From an uncultured Bacteroidales bacterium (GTDB taxonomy: Bacteria > Bacteroidota > Bacteroidia > Bacteroidales > Bacteroidaceae), in NCBI GenBank assembly GCA_902768605.1, contig CACXLY010000011.1, forward strand, positions 1 to 39,335: a DNA stretch of 39,335 nucleotides. Direction: 5' to 3'. Below, one piece after another: positions 31,401 through 38,423 of the stretch. The notes under the pieces are model-generated. The model searched no databases, had not been told where the DNA came from, and saw only the letters and a program-made list of their open reading frames with translations. Within the stretch, counting starts at the first letter, position 1. Each line of letters begins with the position of its first letter. The position numbers were made by a program, and so were the translations under genes.

Positions 31401-32519
31401 TATCAGGGCTTGATCGATGTCCAAACGAATCTGGTTCTTATACGTGCTGAGATACCCCGAATATGAGCCCATCCCTGTCGGGTCGAATTGAATGTTATCA
31501 TCACATTGGTAAATGCACTGGTTGCCCACTCCTTCATAGGCGGCGAACCCGGTGTTTTGCTGATATGTGCCGGACTTGTCGCATACGATGACGGCAAGGT
31601 TATCTATGCCGTCATACATGAAGGGCGTATCGAGCTTAATTTCATTCCAAGCGCCTTTCGTGAAAGTAATCGCGCCGCTGAACACCATGTCGCCCGACGA
31701 GAGAGACAGCCAGTCGTATTTGTCGTTGAAACTTGACTTGGCAGTATGCATCAGATAGACCTCTATATATCGATAATCTTCCTGCGTAGTATTGAAGAAA
31801 CTGATGCTGGAGATGAGGCCTTTTCCACCAATCTCATCAACAGTGTAGATCTGCTCCGACACAGCATAACAATAAACGGTGGTTGTAGGGAAGTAACGCG
31901 AAGCAGGCAGGCCGATAATCTCCTCTTCTCCGTTGAAGCGAATCTGATTCCTGCCTTTTAATAAGTCTCCATAATAGGTGCCCATGTTTGTCGGGTCGAA
32001 GTTATTGGTATCGGAGAACCCGTAAAGCGACATATAATTATCACAGTAGCCAATACTGAAACCATCCATAAAAGGACATATGCCCGTGTTATCGTCCACC
32101 GTGACAACAAGATTATAATCGTTATCGTAGAAAAACTCTTGGTTGAAGGTAATCGTATTCCACTGGTCGGGCAGGAAAGTCACTTCACCGCTGAAGACCA
32201 ATTCGCTTTCTGAAACAGGAATCCAGTCAGTACCCGAGCCAAAACTCCAAGTATTCGACAGGGTAAGATAGATGTCGATTGTCCTCGTAACCGCCTCGGC
32301 ACCAGTACAGAAGAAATCGATACTGGTGAGGCCACGTGAAGGACCCATTTCAAAATCCCTGTAGATCTGCTGTGTGATGCTGTAATTGTAGTCTGTGTAA
32401 GTGGGCAGATATCGGGTTTGAATGGAATTCTCAGCCGTTCCAATCTCCACGATGTCTGCTTTTGCCATGCTGACCCCCGTCAGCAAGAGCATTGCCGTGA
32501 GTAAAGATTTGAGTCTCAT
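28431..32519 (-). CDS. Large modular secreted/surface protein with cleaved-adhesin (choice-of-anchor J) domains
   Basis: 1362 residues with a signal peptide (1-21). Three homologous domains of about 170 residues (roughly 25-200, 205-380, 385-555) each contain QQIY or EQIY, a VFSG(E/A/D) strand, W(N/T) and NQIR. A fibronectin III-like domain follows, then two cleaved-adhesin/MAM-like domains (about 700-860 and 935-1090) marked by DDFEDGF or DGFEEGF, LNADNWLISP or VDNYLISP, and YIDD. Further Fn3-like and beta-rich segments precede a C-terminal tail (IYNVAGQRLSKMQKGINI) like those used for type IX secretion or surface attachment. It is probably an extracellular adhesin or scaffold. It has its own promoter and terminator, so it is not part of the GH operons. 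Confidence 0.85.
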   Translation of the reverse strand: MRLKSLLTAMLLLTGVSMAKADIVEIGTAENSIQTRYLPTYTDYNYSITQQIYRDFEMGPSRGLTSIDFFCTGAEAVTRTIDIYLTLSNTWSFGSGTDWIPVSESELVFSGEVTFLPDQWNTITFNQEFFYDNDYNLVVTVDDNTGICPFMDGFSIGYCDNYMSLYGFSDTNNFDPTNMGTYYGDLLKGRNQIRFNGEEEIIGLPASRYFPTTTVYCYAVSEQIYTVDEIGGKGLISSISFFNTTQEDYRYIEVYLMHTAKSSFNDKYDWLSLSSGDMVFSGAITFTKGAWNEIKLDTPFMYDGIDNLAVIVCDKSGTYQQNTGFAAYEGVGNQCIYQCDDNIQFDPTGMGSYSGYLSTYKNQIRLDIDQALIGDGGSEYSDILPFTCNFSRSLSQQIYTKEEVGEARDLTSISFHNLGHQLSESLNIYLVPTYATDFADGNSWIPFNEGNLVFSGDVTFDDEDWTTITFDRPFSFNGKTNLALVVALQSPVLACDSYFSVFPATGMSLVSFSIPLNEYPTSESLTGSTGYVYDWKNQIRFNHTDEVLPKPQYFSVENLPYSAELSWEGEGELWELQYGVDTYPMTWQTEMLSTNHYTMTYLHSNELYYARVRTVYPDGSVSRWAGLQFHTPLPDIFDVAVNPTPTSASISWTGYPENTYDVMYFNTQNSETVFYDDFEDGFSKGWTIITNGESVGPDGWITGDANSFSDMHAAAAYSWTQGSGALNADNWLISPLVDLKGTLSFWQYAFSSFPDEYEVKLSTSGNDISDFVYTLRPLSPGLSEWKEMRFDLSPYEGEKGYIAIHHKSNNNIALYIDDFHIFTGEMKFIHTLDPNVLIEDLEPNTIYGYSVYIHKFNDYSVRKEPSYFSTLPMNPAPFALIAEPGITSANLFWTGYSDSYQVRYRTAEEKEEVVLFFDGFEEGFEAQGWTAIRNGEGIESTDWQTSDVIPHDGSYSAVSGSWDSSEGAFNVDNYLISPQIDLKGELKYQVCCGNSAYPENYRVLLSTTGKDLADFTIALRDLQPVTNTSYEEVVIDLSAFEGQKGYIAFQHLEYDKTHLYIDDVCVCQTNILKPAGEWHEIETTETDVTIVGLDRETKYEYQVIGRMADYEDAVSESSFFTTVVAEEIAFDAKGDNSSDIFECNAKWANVTIQNYTIKKDGKWHSICLPFYLTLEGSPLEGAELRQPSDAKEVDTYLIIDCLTSCDELEAGLTYLYKFEPGEDIVNPVFKEVIINNFTTSTELYGGKVYVIPNYDRFVVLPSDDFYYCTDGNLRLARINLQKDYSMDAFQCSFYIDPSLNNSIDGIGLNFGDMSMLDLITGIKTIGNGQQTAGDAIYNVAGQRLSKMQKGINIVGDKKVLVK

Positions 32520-32594
32520 AAGCTTTAATTTTTATAGTTAATAATACATTATTCTTATCCCGCGCGTAAGTGCACGCACACACATATTGCGCTA

Positions 32595-32604
32595 CAAAGT
32601 TATA
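32595..32604 (-). promoter_or_regulatory. -7 promoter box for the large surface-protein gene
   Basis: Minus-strand TATAACTTTG fits TAnnTTTG and lies about 75 bp upstream of the start codon at 32519. A TTAGTTAATG about 20 bp further upstream may contain the -33. Confidence 0.6.
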
Positions 32605-32674
32605 TAAAAAAGCATTAACTAACGCTCTTTTTACGTTAATTATTGTTAATACACGTGAAATTACGCCATTTTCC

Positions 32675-32840
32675 TGACATCACGTTGCCAAATCCCTGAC
32701 ATCACGCTGCCAAATCCATCACGAAGCGTCGGCAGATGCTACACGTGGCGTCGGCAGTTCCTTGCTGTGGCGTCGGCAGTTCCTTGCTGAGGCGTCGGCT
32801 GTTCCTTGCTGAGGCGTCGGCGGATGCTACACGTGGCGTT
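32675..32840. repeat. Array E: 22-bp repeats with two interchangeable decamer modules
   Basis: Two units start at 32675 and 32697 (TGACATCACGyTGCCAAATC). After a short phase break, GCGTCGGC recurs at 32726, 32748, 32770, 32792 and 32814, with a partial copy at 32836, always 22 bp apart. Between these lie CTACACGTGG (twice), CTTGCTGTGG (once) and CTTGCTGAGG (twice). It is intergenic, between the surface-protein promoter and the helicase gene. Confidence 0.93.
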
Positions 32841-32871
32841 ATTATATATTGGTGACCGGTAAATAGCACCA

Positions 32872-32929
32872 AAGGTGCGACAGAACACAGACGGGGGTTA
32901 AAACCCCCGTCTGTGTTCTGTCGCACCTT
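32872..32929. repeat. Perfect 28-bp inverted repeat downstream of the helicase
   Basis: Arms 32872-32899 and 32902-32929 are exact reverse complements across a 2-nt spacer; the central part is GGGGGTT-AA-AACCCCC and the outer part contains AAGGTGCGACAGAAC. It is 53 bp beyond the helicase stop and could terminate that transcript, but no T-run follows. Parts of it recur at the right edge of the window. Confidence 0.92.
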
Positions 32930-32982
32930 GACTATCGTCGACCTTTGGTTCGGTGCTTTTCCCCGGACAGCAATATTTTCCT

Positions 32983-35298
32983 TTACACCTCTTTCCTTTT
33001 CCTTCTGTTCATGTGCGATTGAACCATGTCTTCGGTGAGGCTCCAATCGTTCTTGTTGCGCGATAACTGGCTGCGCATTTCTTCAATTGCCTTCCTCCGC
33101 GCTTCTCTTTCCACCCACTCGGGACTCAGGTACTCCATCCTACCTGTGGCGGCATTCGTCATCTTGGCATCTTTCCAAAACGGACGCCTGCTGCCATCTA
33201 TCATGCTGGTCGTGTACTCGTCGGTAAGACCGTCTGCCAAGGTCACCCATCTGAGCACTTTCCTTCCGTCCTTCCTTGCCTCTATCTGCACCTTATAGCC
33301 GAAATACCATTGCGGCTTCAGCACGGTGGAGTTGCCGTCGTTCAGGATGATGATGTCGCCTATGACCGTCAGCTTGTCATTATAGAAAATTTCCTTCTTG
33401 CTTACCGTGTAAGGCATCAGAGGCGAGGGCCGCCTCAGCTTGTACTGGCCTCCAGCCACTTTTATCATGTCGAGGTTTCCCACACGCTCAAACTCGGGGA
33501 GGGTATCATAGTACGTCATGCCCTTCCCGTCCCAGTACCGCATCTCGCCGGAAGCCGACTTGCCATAGAACAGGTCACCCTCCTGTTTCACCTTTCCATA
33601 GAGCGACACGTTCTGGTCGCGCCCCTGCAGGTCTATCACCGTCACCTTATTCCTATATATATTATAAGGATAGGTGGCCAGGGCGAAGTAGCCGTCTGAG
33701 ATTCTCCTGATGTGTTCGAATTCTGCGGGACACGTGATATCCCCGTCATACATGACGCCATACTTGCCCCCCTGCATGAACATCTCCACGCCCGTGTGCT
33801 TCTCTCCGCGCCGTTTGATGCGCACCATGTCCAGGTTGACAAGTTCCTTTTCATCCTCCTCTTCCCTGATGATGATGGGACGTTCGCCTCCTTGTCCTGC
33901 CCTTCCTGCTATCTTGCCCGTGAACATCCTTATCCAGTCGCGCTCGTCTGTGGGCAGTCCGAATGTCTGGTACAGGCCCACCTGGTCGAGGATCGTCACG
34001 CATTCCTTGCCCTTGCTGACGCGCATACCGCGTCCCACCTGTTGCAGATACTTCGAGAGCGACAGCGTGGGGCGGGCCAGCTGAATGAACTCCACCTCAG
34101 GAAAGTCAACCCCTTCGCCCAGGATATCGACATTCACGCAGACCTTAATCCTGTCAGCACGATAATCCTCTATCAGACGTTCGCGTTCAGCAGCAGGCGT
34201 CTTGGCCTCAATCCAGCAGCAACTGACGCCATGCTCCTGGTAGTACGCCGTGATGTGCCGCGCGTGTTCGCGGTCGATGGCATAGACGATGCCCTTCTTG
34301 CCATCCACATACTGCCTGTAGGTGTTATACAGATGCTCGATGCTTTCCGGCACATCCATCACCGTAGCCATCTCCTTCGTCTGATAATCGCCATCAGCAC
34401 CACGCTTCTGCAAGCCGGCAATCTTCTGCATCATCAGGTTGTCAGGGCGGGCAGAGATGTAGTCGAAGTCCGAGAGCCAGCCCTTATTGATGAACTCCTG
34501 AATGGGCCACGACACGAGTATCTTGCGGAACAGATCCGTGAAGCCTGCGTGGTTCATCCGGCAAGGTGTAGCCGTCAGTCCGAGGAACCTTGCCTCAGGC
34601 CACTTGTCCCACAGCATCTTGTACGTCTTGGCCAGCGCATGATGCGCCTCGTCGATGACGATAAGTGAAAAGTGAAGGGAGGAGATTGGAGATTGAAAGT
34701 TGGAGATTGAAGATTGAAGATTAGAGGTTGGAGATTGAAGATTAGAGATTGAAGATTGAAAATTGAAAATTGAAGATTGAAGATTAGAGATTGGAGATTG
34801 CTCTATCAATCCTTTTAGATTTGCGTAATCCGTCAAATCCGTTAAATCTGTTGTAAAGTTTATTTCTGTGTTTTCCGTGATTTCTGTGTGACAGATTCTC
34901 CGCGAAAGGGTCTGAATGCTTGCCACCTGGACTTGCTTCGTTTCATCAATCGGTTTGCCGCTGACAATCAGCCCATGCTCGATGCCGAACTTATCTAAAG
35001 TCCTTGATATCTGCTCAATCAGTTCAATCCGATGCGCCACCACCAGCACCCCACCAGAGGCGACAGCCGAAGAATTTTGAATTTTGAATTCTTTTCTTTT
35101 GATTTTTATTTCATTTCTAAATTCTTCATTCTTAATTCTTAACTCTTCATTTCTGATGGCCTCAGCCATCAGGACCGTTTTCCCCACCCCCGTCGGCATC
35201 TGCACCATCACGCTCTGGTGTTTCTCCCAAGCCAGATGCAGCCTGTCAAGCATCTCCAGCTGGTAATCGCGAAGCATAGTCTCACCTTTCATTTTCAT
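32983..35298 (-). CDS. DEAD/DEAH-box superfamily 2 helicase with repeat-encoded inserts
   Basis: 771 residues (an ATG at 35277, MLRDYQLEML, is an equally good start). SF2 motifs are complete: Walker A TGVGKT, motif Ia VAHRIELIEQ, DEAH (about 215-218), LTATP, then the second RecA domain with GEGVDFPEVEFIQ and QVGRGMR. It resembles the Bacteroidota helicases found in mobile or defence-like loci. Three inserts break the core: RNEELRIKNEEFRNEIKIKR after motif I; ITENTEINFTTDLTDLTDY before motif II; and a run of (I/S)SNLQSS-type units directly before DEAH (34675-34800). All are low-complexity DNA in frame. The inserts lie in loops, so ATPase activity may be kept. It may share a transcript with the disrupted gene upstream (35403-35702). 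Confidence 0.88.
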   Translation of the reverse strand: MKMKGETMLRDYQLEMLDRLHLAWEKHQSVMVQMPTGVGKTVLMAEAIRNEELRIKNEEFRNEIKIKRKEFKIQNSSAVASGGVLVVAHRIELIEQISRTLDKFGIEHGLIVSGKPIDETKQVQVASIQTLSRRICHTEITENTEINFTTDLTDLTDYANLKGLIEQSPISNLQSSIFNFQSSISNLQSPTSNLQSSISNFQSPISSLHFSLIVIDEAHHALAKTYKMLWDKWPEARFLGLTATPCRMNHAGFTDLFRKILVSWPIQEFINKGWLSDFDYISARPDNLMMQKIAGLQKRGADGDYQTKEMATVMDVPESIEHLYNTYRQYVDGKKGIVYAIDREHARHITAYYQEHGVSCCWIEAKTPAAERERLIEDYRADRIKVCVNVDILGEGVDFPEVEFIQLARPTLSLSKYLQQVGRGMRVSKGKECVTILDQVGLYQTFGLPTDERDWIRMFTGKIAGRAGQGGERPIIIREEEDEKELVNLDMVRIKRRGEKHTGVEMFMQGGKYGVMYDGDITCPAEFEHIRRISDGYFALATYPYNIYRNKVTVIDLQGRDQNVSLYGKVKQEGDLFYGKSASGEMRYWDGKGMTYYDTLPEFERVGNLDMIKVAGGQYKLRRPSPLMPYTVSKKEIFYNDKLTVIGDIIILNDGNSTVLKPQWYFGYKVQIEARKDGRKVLRWVTLADGLTDEYTTSMIDGSRRPFWKDAKMTNAATGRMEYLSPEWVEREARRKAIEEMRSQLSRNKNDWSLTEDMVQSHMNRRKRKEV
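34675..34800. repeat. GATTGAAGATT microrepeat inside the helicase gene
   Basis: About twelve imperfect units of 8-11 bp (GAGATTGGAGATT, GAAGATTAGAG and the like). In the minus reading it codes for about 42 residues rich in Ser, Asn, Gln, Leu and Phe, immediately before the DEAH motif. There is no stop in that frame. Confidence 0.9.
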
Positions 35299-35302
35299 GG
35301 TT

Positions 35303-35360
35303 CATTTTTAATTTTTCACTTTTCACTCTTCACTTTTCACTTCGCCGAAGGCGACATTTC
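35303..35360. repeat. TTTTCACTTTTCACTC microrepeat with TCGCC-GAA-GGCGA hairpin
   Basis: AT-rich TTTTCAC units are followed by the palindrome TCGCCGAAGGCGA (about 35342-35354), a 5-bp stem with a 3-nt loop. It touches the helicase start codon region and resembles the composite elements at 14046-14084, 21848-21896 and 38951-39030. Confidence 0.75.
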
Positions 35361-35402
35361 TGTGTTTTCAGTGATTTCCGTGCGACAAAAAGAATTCTTC
35401 AT

Positions 35403-35702
35403 TTAAGGCATCACCGCCCTCCGTATCTCTCTCATCAACTCGCGAAACAGTTCCTCCTGTCGTTCCGGCTGTCCTGCGTAATGCGCCATCACATCGCGCC
35501 AGATCTCAATCTGTTTACTGGTTTTCAACTCGAAGTCCTTCGGTAACTTCCCGTTTTAGGCTCCATGTATCGTACCATTAGCGAGACGATACTCACGCTC
35601 CTTGGTACGTCTCATGCGGTAGTAAGCATAGTCAGCCTTCTTCAGCACAAGGACTGTCAACGCCTGTGCCGCCGCCACTGGATCTAAAACATACTTTGTC
35701 AT
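35403..35702 (-). pseudogene. Small conserved-type gene broken by one in-frame stop
   Basis: From the ATG at 35702 the frame codes for MTKYVLDPVAAAQALTVLVL and on, 48 residues to GTIHGA, then a TAA (35556-35558), then continues in the same frame for 50 residues (NGKLPKDFELKTSKQIEIW ... REIRRAVMP) to TAA at 35403. Both parts look like real protein, with balanced charge and a helical C terminus. A single AAA to TAA change would explain the stop. I do not recognise the family. It sits between the helicase and the divergent ATPase gene. Confidence 0.65.
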
Positions 35703-35810
35703 AATTATTTCTTTAATTTGAATTTTGAATTATTCCGTCCTCCCTATAGGACGCTTCTTCTTTCGTCTGTACTTTTTTCCCGACCTTTGTCCCACAATTC
35801 GAACAAATCT

Positions 35811-36977
35811 ATGAACGACGACACATTACATTCAGTTCTGAATGAACTGACACTTGCCGGTTTTTCACTTAAGCAGGAGCAGACGCTGCGGAAGCTTGAA
35901 AGCCATCGCATCACACCATCCAGCGAGTTGCCGCAGCTGGAGTTCCTGTTTCGTCTGAGGAAGCCCTGCTTCGCCCGTGGCGAGCTGGTAGCCATTTCCG
36001 GCAAGGCGAAATCCGGCAAGACCTTTGTCTGCTCAGTGCTGATGGCCAGCTGTTTCAGCCCTCAAGTGCTCTCCCTCGAGAGGATCGAGCCGCGAAGGCT
36101 GCATGTCATGTGGTACGATACGGAACAGAGCGAGGAGTCGACGCAAGACATCCTGAAGAACCGCATACTGCCCATGACTGGCCTCAACGAGAGCAACTTC
36201 CCTTCCGAACTGTTCGACATCTTCAACGTCCGCAGCGAGTCCTATGCCAACCGCCTGCAGATGCTCGAACTGGCCGTACCGCGCTATAGGCCCGACCTGG
36301 TAATCCTCGATGGCATCCGCGACCTTGTGGCCGACATCAACGATGGTGTGTTGGCTCAGGACACCGTGGAACGCCTCATGCACTTAGCCTCCGAAAACCG
36401 CTGCTGCATTGTCTGTGTGCTCCATCAGAACAAGTCGATGGAGGACAAGAATCTCCGGGGCTGGATTGGTACCGAGCTGAAGAACAAGTCATTCGAGGTC
36501 TATGAGTGCACCAAGAATGCCGAGCGCATCTTCACTTGGCACCAGACCGACACCCGCAAGTACGACATCCCCGACAAGGTGCAGTTTTCCGTCAACGAGA
36601 GCGGCATCCCCTACCTGTGTACACCGGAGCAATTGCTCGAGGCCCAGTACGAGGCTCAGCGCAAGACAGCCGAGCAGATGCAGCGTCAGGGTCGCACAGC
36701 CAGCAAGTTCCCCGAGTTCAACCCCAAGTATCTCATAGGCAAGCAGGGTCGCAAGCACATATTCGATGTGAAGCGCCTCTTCAGTGATGCCATGACACCA
36801 GGTACCATCTACAACGAGGACGCGCTGAAGAAGCAGATCAAGCTACTCTCAAACATCATGAAGGACGAGATTTACCTCGAAGTCCTCCAGAAAGCCCTCT
36901 CCGACCGCATCATCCACCAGTCCTTCGATGGCGGTGGCAAGCGCATCTATGCCCGACCCAATTCCTTGCCTCTGTGA
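35811..36977 (+). CDS. RepA-like AAA/RecA-fold ATPase of a mobile replication module
   Basis: 388 residues from the ATG at 35811; an upstream frame to 35718 runs through AT-rich repeat and looks non-coding. Walker A is GKAKSGKT (about 64-71) after ELVAISG; Walker B is LVILDGIRD (about 163), followed by VCVLHQNKS, the sensor-like motif of RepA/KaiC-type hexameric helicases. The C-terminal 130 residues (EFNPKYLIGKQGRKHIFDVK ...) may form a DNA-binding part. Such ATPases accompany primase-like proteins in Bacteroidota mobile elements and prophages. Its stop codon is the first part of a long stem-loop (36974-37046). Likely role: helicase loading or unwinding in element replication. Confidence 0.85.
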   Translation: MNDDTLHSVLNELTLAGFSLKQEQTLRKLESHRITPSSELPQLEFLFRLRKPCFARGELVAISGKAKSGKTFVCSVLMASCFSPQVLSLERIEPRRLHVMWYDTEQSEESTQDILKNRILPMTGLNESNFPSELFDIFNVRSESYANRLQMLELAVPRYRPDLVILDGIRDLVADINDGVLAQDTVERLMHLASENRCCIVCVLHQNKSMEDKNLRGWIGTELKNKSFEVYECTKNAERIFTWHQTDTRKYDIPDKVQFSVNESGIPYLCTPEQLLEAQYEAQRKTAEQMQRQGRTASKFPEFNPKYLIGKQGRKHIFDVKRLFSDAMTPGTIYNEDALKKQIKLLSNIMKDEIYLEVLQKALSDRIIHQSFDGGGKRIYARPNSLPL

Positions 36978-37046
36978 AGGCCTCACAGCCCCCACATACT
37001 ACCTTCTCTCTCGTAGAGAGAAGTACGTATGGGGCTTGACCTTCAC
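36974..37046 (+). terminator. Long stem-loop containing the ATPase stop codon
   Basis: GTGAAGG (36974-36980) pairs with CCTTCAC (37040-37046), AGCCCC with GGGGCT, ATAC with GTAT, and CTTCTCTC (37003-37010) with GAGAGAAG (37016-37023) over a 5-nt loop. It covers much of the 280-bp gap, with the rest AT-rich microrepeats. Terminator or RNA-stabilising hairpin. Confidence 0.7.
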
Positions 37047-37257
37047 ACCGGCACTTTTGAAAAGTTGAAAAATAAACCCTTAATTCAAGTTTCACAGAAA
37101 GCTCTCACCCTCCCAATGGTATCGTCCTTTCTCCGCGCATTATGAGCGCGCCTTACTGCTAAAGCATGTGAGAACTTCCCCAAATGCGTTAACTTCTTTA
37201 ACTTCCAAAAATTAAACCCCTAATTCTTAATTCTTCTTTCTTAATTCTTAATTCAAA

Positions 37258-38376
37258 ATGAACATCCCTCCCTTCACATTAGAAAAGCTCCGCTCTCTCC
37301 CCATCTTCGATGTCTGCGCCCATCTCGGCATCACGCTCCATGGCACAGGCCAATACACCCGCCGTGCCATATGCTGGAATCACGATGACAAGCATCCGTC
37401 GATGCACATCAACCAGAAGTTGAACATCTTCAAGTGTTTCGCCTGCGGCAATGGCGGCGACGTCATCTCCCTCGTCATGAGCCACGAGAACCTCTCCTTC
37501 GTTGAAGCCTGCGAATGGCTGGCTCGCGAGTTCTCCATCGTTATCTCGGATGGAAGAAGCAAGACGTTTCCGCGACTACAATCGCGCCCCGCTACTCGAG
37601 CAACCGAAAAACCGGATGATGGGAAATGCAGGAGTGTTCCTGTTGTCTCATTAGACGTTCATTTGGTATCCCAGACACTTTCCGTGAAATCCGAGTTCTG
37701 CCAAGCCCTCGTCTCATCCGGTTATCTCACCGAGCAGCAGATGCGCCACGCTGCTCAGCGTTATCAGTTGGGCATCTCTCGCAACGGTTCCGTAGTCTTC
37801 TGGGAGATCGATACCGAGCATCGCGTCCGCAACGGCAAGCTCATGCACTACCTTCCCGACTGCCACCGCGACAAGTCACGTCCACCCACCTGGGTAGCTG
37901 CCGAACTGAAGAAGGCAGGCAAGCTCTCTCCCGACATCAACAATCCCCACTGTCTCTTCGGCCTCCATCTGCTTGGTCACACGGATTATACAGGTCACAC
38001 AGAGACCACAGAACTGAGGTCGATGGCCGCAAGGGAAAGTCAAAACACAGAAACGAAGAAAATCGCCATTGTCGAGTCAGAGAAGTCCGCAGTGATACTC
38101 TCCGAGAAGTTCCCCGATTTCGTCTGGCTCTCCTGTGGCGGCCTTCAGATGTTCAAGCCCCATCTCCTGGAGCCACTCACCCCCCACCGCATCATCATCT
38201 TCCCCGACACCGACGAGAAAGGCGAGACATTCCGCCAATGGAACGAGACAGCACTCGAAGCGCAGCGTCTGTACGAGTTCCGCTACCCCATCCGCGTCTC
38301 ACCCCTCCTGGAGCAAAACGCCACAAAAGACCAGAAGCAACGCAAAATCGACCTCGTCGATTATCTCTTCCAGTAA
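37258..38376 (+). CDS. CHC2 zinc-finger / Toprim-like primase protein (DUF6371-like)
   Basis: 372 residues. The N-terminal zinc finger has C39, H42, C60 and C63 with the CHC2 spacing of DnaG-type primases. A Toprim-like region in the second half contains IAIVESEKSAVILSEKF and IIIFPDTDEKGETF, the acidic signature positions. It would synthesise or recognise short primers for the neighbouring ATPase. Two inserts interrupt it: TFPRLQSRPATRATEK (about 104-119), which matches an element in the GH43 gene, and HTDYTGHTETTELRSMAARE (about 241-268), part of which matches the right end of the window. Both are in frame and sit between, not inside, the conserved motifs, so the protein may still work. Confidence 0.88.
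   Translation: MNIPPFTLEKLRSLPIFDVCAHLGITLHGTGQYTRRAICWNHDDKHPSMHINQKLNIFKCFACGNGGDVISLVMSHENLSFVEACEWLAREFSIVISDGRSKTFPRLQSRPATRATEKPDDGKCRSVPVVSLDVHLVSQTLSVKSEFCQALVSSGYLTEQQMRHAAQRYQLGISRNGSVVFWEIDTEHRVRNGKLMHYLPDCHRDKSRPPTWVAAELKKAGKLSPDINNPHCLFGLHLLGHTDYTGHTETTELRSMAARESQNTETKKIAIVESEKSAVILSEKFPDFVWLSCGGLQMFKPHLLEPLTPHRIIIFPDTDEKGETFRQWNETALEAQRLYEFRYPIRVSPLLEQNATKDQKQRKIDLVDYLFQ
37568..37610 (+). repeat. Primase copy of the GH43-shared insert
   Basis: Identical to 20997-21017 over the first 21 bases and 37 of 43 overall. It is read in the same frame in both genes (PRLQSR). Confidence 0.8.
38017..38044 (+). repeat. In-frame copy of the right-end repeat
   Basis: AGGTCGATGGCCGCAAGGGA matches 39213-39239 with one substitution and one single-base gap, then both continue AAGTCAAA. 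Here it is coding (RSMAARESQ). Confidence 0.75.
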
Positions 38377-38423
38377 CACCTTAACTTTTCCATTTTTCAA
38401 TTTTTTAACTTTTCCATTTTTCA

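Noticed and set aside
35781..35789. GACCTTTG as a promoter for the ATPase gene
   Set aside because: It lacks the TA of the TAnnTTTG box; kept only as a weak possibility.
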